Below, piece after piece: positions 60,294 to 64,000 of a stretch of DNA of 64,000 bases; within the stretch, counting starts at the first letter, position 1, and each line of letters starts with the position of its first letter. Source of the stretch: Spisula solida (lineage: Eukaryota; Mollusca; Bivalvia; Venerida; Mactridae); contig OX365959.1 of the NCBI GenBank assembly GCA_947247005.1, forward strand, positions 35,174,148-35,238,147, given 5' to 3'. The translations under genes were made by a program, and so were the position numbers. The notes under the pieces were generated by a model. The model searched no databases. It saw only the letters and a program-made list of their open reading frames with translations, and was not told the DNA's origin.

Positions 60294-60576
60294 TATGTAT
60301 TCAAAAATTCTCTGAAAGTATAACATTCCCCATAGGAATACATAGGAAATATCAATTAACACACTCGTTAAATGATTTTACGATAACATAAATACTTAAA
60401 GCGATATTTGACATTAAGTTAGGTGAGGCGTTTTTAAAGTCCTTGAGTGTATATACAATGCATAAATACATGTACGATATAGCGATGTTGATTGATTGGC
60501 TTTGAAAGTTAATCTAAAATAACCAAGACGCACGTGCCATGGTAATTGGTAAGATTAGTGTCAAAACGTGTACACA

Positions 60577-60800
60577 ATGCTACTAATGACCTTATAAGGC
60601 TCATACATATTTGAAATCTGAATCAAAAGGCGCTCATTATTAGCATATTTATTTTCACGAAAATCGGAACTGGTCATGTTGATCAAACTGTAGTTGGAAG
60701 ATCTGTTTTTCCATAAGTACAGAGTAGATTTTAGACATATTTTTCTTGTTTTCTCAAAATATCGATTTTGTACCTACGACCTTCTCATTCTTAGCCAGCG
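60577..60800. mobile_element. MITE family Q, copy 4
   Basis: The right end CTTCTCATTCTTAGCCAGCG and internal GGCTCATACATATTTGAAAT and AAAATCGGAACTGGTCATGT match the family. The left end is decayed. Confidence 0.65.
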
Positions 60801-62752
60801 ACATGTCTTTTGTGGACCATAATAATTATATATTTCAACTTGACTGACAAGACACTTTTTGAATTCTAGATTATTAAGAGATAAGTCTACATGTAATTGA
60901 GGTATTGAAAAATTTGACACTTGAATAGTCAACATAAATTATTATTTTTGTCAGAGATAGCAGATCAATTATTCAATTTTTTTAAGGAAATATCCGACGG
61001 ATGATTCGTCATTCGCGGTATTCTGATTGAAAACTCACTCACGACAATGGAATTTTTTTATACAATATTATTAACTTGTAAACTGTGTGTACGTTAAACA
61101 AAGATGAGACTGAAATGATTTAATGAATACATAGGATAATTAAACAAATAGATAAATGTAAATATTGTCGTAATTGCGCATCAGGAAGATCAACGTGTAG
61201 TTTTACATATAACAACATATTTTATTTACTTTAAAAATTTAGATAAACAATGAACACACAAAGAGACAACAAAGATCGATACATTTGTACATGTGCGGTA
61301 TATTTGAAGGGATATTTGAAGGGATATTTAAAACATGTGTCAATGATGACCGTAACAAAGTGTGTGAATTGTACGAGGATTACATCTTTAATCAAGATTT
61401 TAACTTGTATTGTAATATTTTTTGTCGTTTGTACACGGACGGATATAAATAACTTAAGGTAACAATTTTGTTTTTGTAAACTATACCTCCGTTGGTTATC
61501 AAATTTATTCTTATCCCTATTGTCTTAAAACAAGCTCGCCATGAAGAGCCACACCTTGTCTGCTAGCAGTAATTATTACCTGCGAGCCTTGAGCGAGCAG
61601 GTATATTTGATAGCATAAAGTAAAAAGTCCATGGAGGGGCACGTGACCTGTTCTCGATGGATCACGATTTCAAAAAAAATATCCAAAAAAGATGCATTTT
61701 GTAAGAATGTCGTGAACCAGACTAATTCCATTATTCCATGCGGATAACATCGGTCTTTGTCGCATTGCAATATTTTATTTACCGAAGAAATCAGAACTGT
61801 CCGAAATTTCAGTGAACACTGAACACATGTCTTATGATAATACCTTTTAATTAACTGATACGAGGTTTTATTTATAAGCATATAAATATTATATGGAACA
61901 AGGGAGTCATAATATGCAATTAAGTGTCTTGAAAATTGGTTTGTTATATATGAAATTATTTAACAATTTGTTGATAAATTTCTATATTTTTAAATGTGTG
62001 AATGGAAAGTAATGATCACTTTATTGAAATATTTTTAAATATTCATTAATTTCATTTAAACTTGTTTGATAAATTAAATGGAATACTTTTATATCCAAAT
62101 ATTAAAGTTGACAATGCATATAGTGCAGGAAATCGCATTACATTATTATCATCTTTTTATTCATGTATGTTTAAATTTTGATTTCTTATTATTAATTGTA
62201 AAACTTTAACATGAAACATATCAACAATTTTAAATCTTTATCTAGAACTAATGAATGCAAATGTAGTACTAATTTATTATCTTTAGGCCTAATTTTAAAG
62301 TTAAATGTGCAGGAAATTGCACCATTTTTATTCAAACATAGAAAGAAAAAATCTTCGCAGGGATGGGTGTTAAAAAATTCATGTTTGCATCAATTTGGAT
62401 TTCTTAATAATTATTCCAAGATAAAATTTCAAAAAACAACTGTAGACAGTAATCACTATTTAATTATATAATTACCTTTTAGAAAATGATAAACACATAT
62501 TACCCAAACACTATAGTAATACATATATGTACATGTAGTAGATATAGACTTGCCTAATAAGCATATGTTCATAGATTTAATTAAAGTGGCATATAATGGC
62601 CATGTTGACTTGAACTCTAACTGGTAACGCTGTTAGAGTTAAACACGCTTTAAGGAAGGCAACAACCGAGGGCATGGATTCCCGATTTATTTATCAAACC
62701 GTATATCAATTTACTGTAACAAAATACCGAGATAAATATGTCGTACACAGTC
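60801..62752. other. Unassigned AT-rich stretch
   Basis: No gene was recognised. The small plus-strand frame at 61250-61462 has one hydrophobic segment but no other support. Confidence 0.4.
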
Positions 62753-63053
62753 ATAAGATCGAGTACGCTCTAGGTACTCGAGTTGAAACATACCGGGACG
62801 TACGCTCCAAGTACCCCTTAATAAGACCGAGTACGCTCTATGTACTCGAGTTGAAACATATCGGGACGTACGCTCCAAGTACCCCGTAATAAGACCGAGT
62901 ACGCTCCAGGTACTCGAGTTGAAACATATCGGGACGTACGCTCCAAGTACCCCGTAATAAGATCGAGTACGCTCCAGGTACTCGAGATGAAAACTATATC
63001 GGGACGTACACTCCAGGTACCCCGTAATAAGACCAGGTACGCTCGATGTACCG
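62753..63053. repeat. 68-bp minisatellite, about 4.4 units
   Basis: Each unit holds CGAGTACGCTC(T/C)A(T/G)GTACTCG, GAAACATATCGGGACGTACG and CTCCAAGTACCCCGTAATAA. GAGTAC/GTACTC and CGTACG make it rich in short palindromes. The 202-residue minus-strand frame that runs into it is incidental. Confidence 0.9.
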
Positions 63054-64000
63054 TATTAAAATCATGTCTACAGTAAATATGTATTTTAACCAAATGTGAC
63101 TTATCTAAACAAATGAGACCTTTTAAGATATGCCAGTTTTTTATTTGAGACAACGCTCGGACAAGTCTTAAATGCTCATAAAAAACTTCAGTCAGATGAC
63201 TGAATTTTGTAACCACAGGGACCTCAGCCACCACTGGTAACTCAGTAGCGACCGAGAGAAACCCCATGGAAACGCAAAATATATTTTGTATTGAGTCAGT
63301 GTTAATAAACACATAGATATGCCCTCGAAATGAAGAATAATATAATTTTGACATCTTTATTTTATTATTTTCATTTTCCCCAAAATTCTTATATAAAGAT
63401 TTAATTTGCTTCGCGAATGGCAGCAATTTAGAAATCCAGACCAGCGGCTTTCGTCATCGCGAAACAATCACACTGTCTAAATGTCGATATTAACCGTTGT
63501 ACATTGCTACATAAGCTACATTGCGTTTGACCAATCTTGTTAAATCGTTACGTTTTTAAACAGGCGTGTTCGCCCCGGTAACTCTAGGACGTACACCAAC
63601 CCATATTGATTTTAAACCACGGAAGGCTTGGCGAACGTACTTAACTGCCTCTAAGTAACATGAAAATGCAATGGGCGACGTTAATAAGCTCTCTCCCCTA
63701 AGTACTCTCTAAAACAAAATTTGTCCTATCTGCGGATTACTCTGCTTTTATCCCTGCTTTGTTTGTTATGCGTGGTAGTTATTAGGCTAAAATATAGGCG
63801 TACATTGGCACACGTGTCGTCTCTTTCCATACGACTGATAAGCCCTATGCAGCATAGTGGTAAGACTAATATAAAGGTGTTCCTTTCAATTATATTCTTA
63901 TATTGTGTGAAACTAAAATGCCAATAAAGTACTGAATGCAACACAAACCTTTGATTGAGGTCGAGATTATAAACGCTTTAAGAAAGTACGCGCGCCTTTG
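63054..64000. other. Unassigned
   Basis: No gene or repeat was recognised to the window edge. Confidence 0.4.

Larger units (their letters stand above)
57300..60449. mobile_element. 3.15-kb TIR element enclosing a LINE relic and an M1 element
   Basis: Left CACTCAATGACTTTAAAAAC and right GTTTTTAAAGTCCTTGAGTG, with TA on both sides. Similarity continues inward for about 65 bp (GCCTTACCTGACTC against GCCTCACCTAACTT). The interior at 57370-58780 is unassigned; 58780-59540 is LINE and 59554-60293 is M1. Confidence 0.75.

Noticed and set aside
61250..61462. 70-residue plus-strand frame with one hydrophobic segment and a GTAACA after it
   Set aside because: A single hydrophobic run and a weak donor are not enough; no partner exon could be found.
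62818..63426. 202-residue minus-strand frame, the longest not in a LINE or FREP
   Set aside because: Its carboxyl third is the translated 68-bp minisatellite and the rest has no domain or exon signals.

Overview
The window is AT-rich animal DNA: intron-split genes with GT/AG borders, LINEs, tRNA-derived SINEs, TIR elements and minisatellites. The gene content (secreted fibrinogen-related proteins, an S1 protease) and the repeat types suggest a mollusc, probably a bivalve. This is inference; no species is identified. There is no CRISPR array, prokaryotic operon or viral gene.

Four genes can be supported. Three are paralogous fibrinogen-related protein (FREP) genes with the exon order: signal peptide plus PAN/apple domain, a short four-cysteine exon, a sushi/CCP exon, and a fibrinogen-like (FReD) exon. 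FREP-A is on the minus strand; its exon 1 is at 7550-7203, exon 2 at 204-135, and it runs off the left edge. FREP-B (29227-38340, 358 aa) and FREP-C (48270-52002, 360 aa) are complete on the plus strand. Between A and B lies a six-exon chymotrypsin-fold serine protease gene (18555-23975, 271 aa) with TATA box and poly(A) signal. The FREPs are likely secreted lectin-like recognition molecules.

The remainder is repeats. From left to right: a SINE, a CR1/Jockey-like LINE and TIR elements inside FREP-A intron 1; a 1.5-kb dimeric minisatellite upstream of FREP-A; a decayed L1/Tx1-like LINE (10.2-14.0 kb); TIR elements inside the protease introns; a 33-bp minisatellite, an L1 fragment and a TA-flanked TIR element inside FREP-B introns; a transposon cleanly inserted into a minisatellite (43.7-45.1 kb); a 43-bp palindrome-rich array (46.4 kb); a three-level nest of transposons (53.4-56.2 kb); a second nest (57.3-60.4 kb); and a 68-bp minisatellite (62.8 kb). 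One dispersed repeat family, marked by GAGTGCTGCCTTCCCTGTCT, recurs about ten times.

Most interesting are the PAN-CCP-FReD architecture with a shortened FReD, inverted-repeat elements that enclose inward-facing tRNA-like sequences, the 33-bp array of splice-acceptor-like units inside FREP-B, and several insertions whose boundaries can be read to the base.
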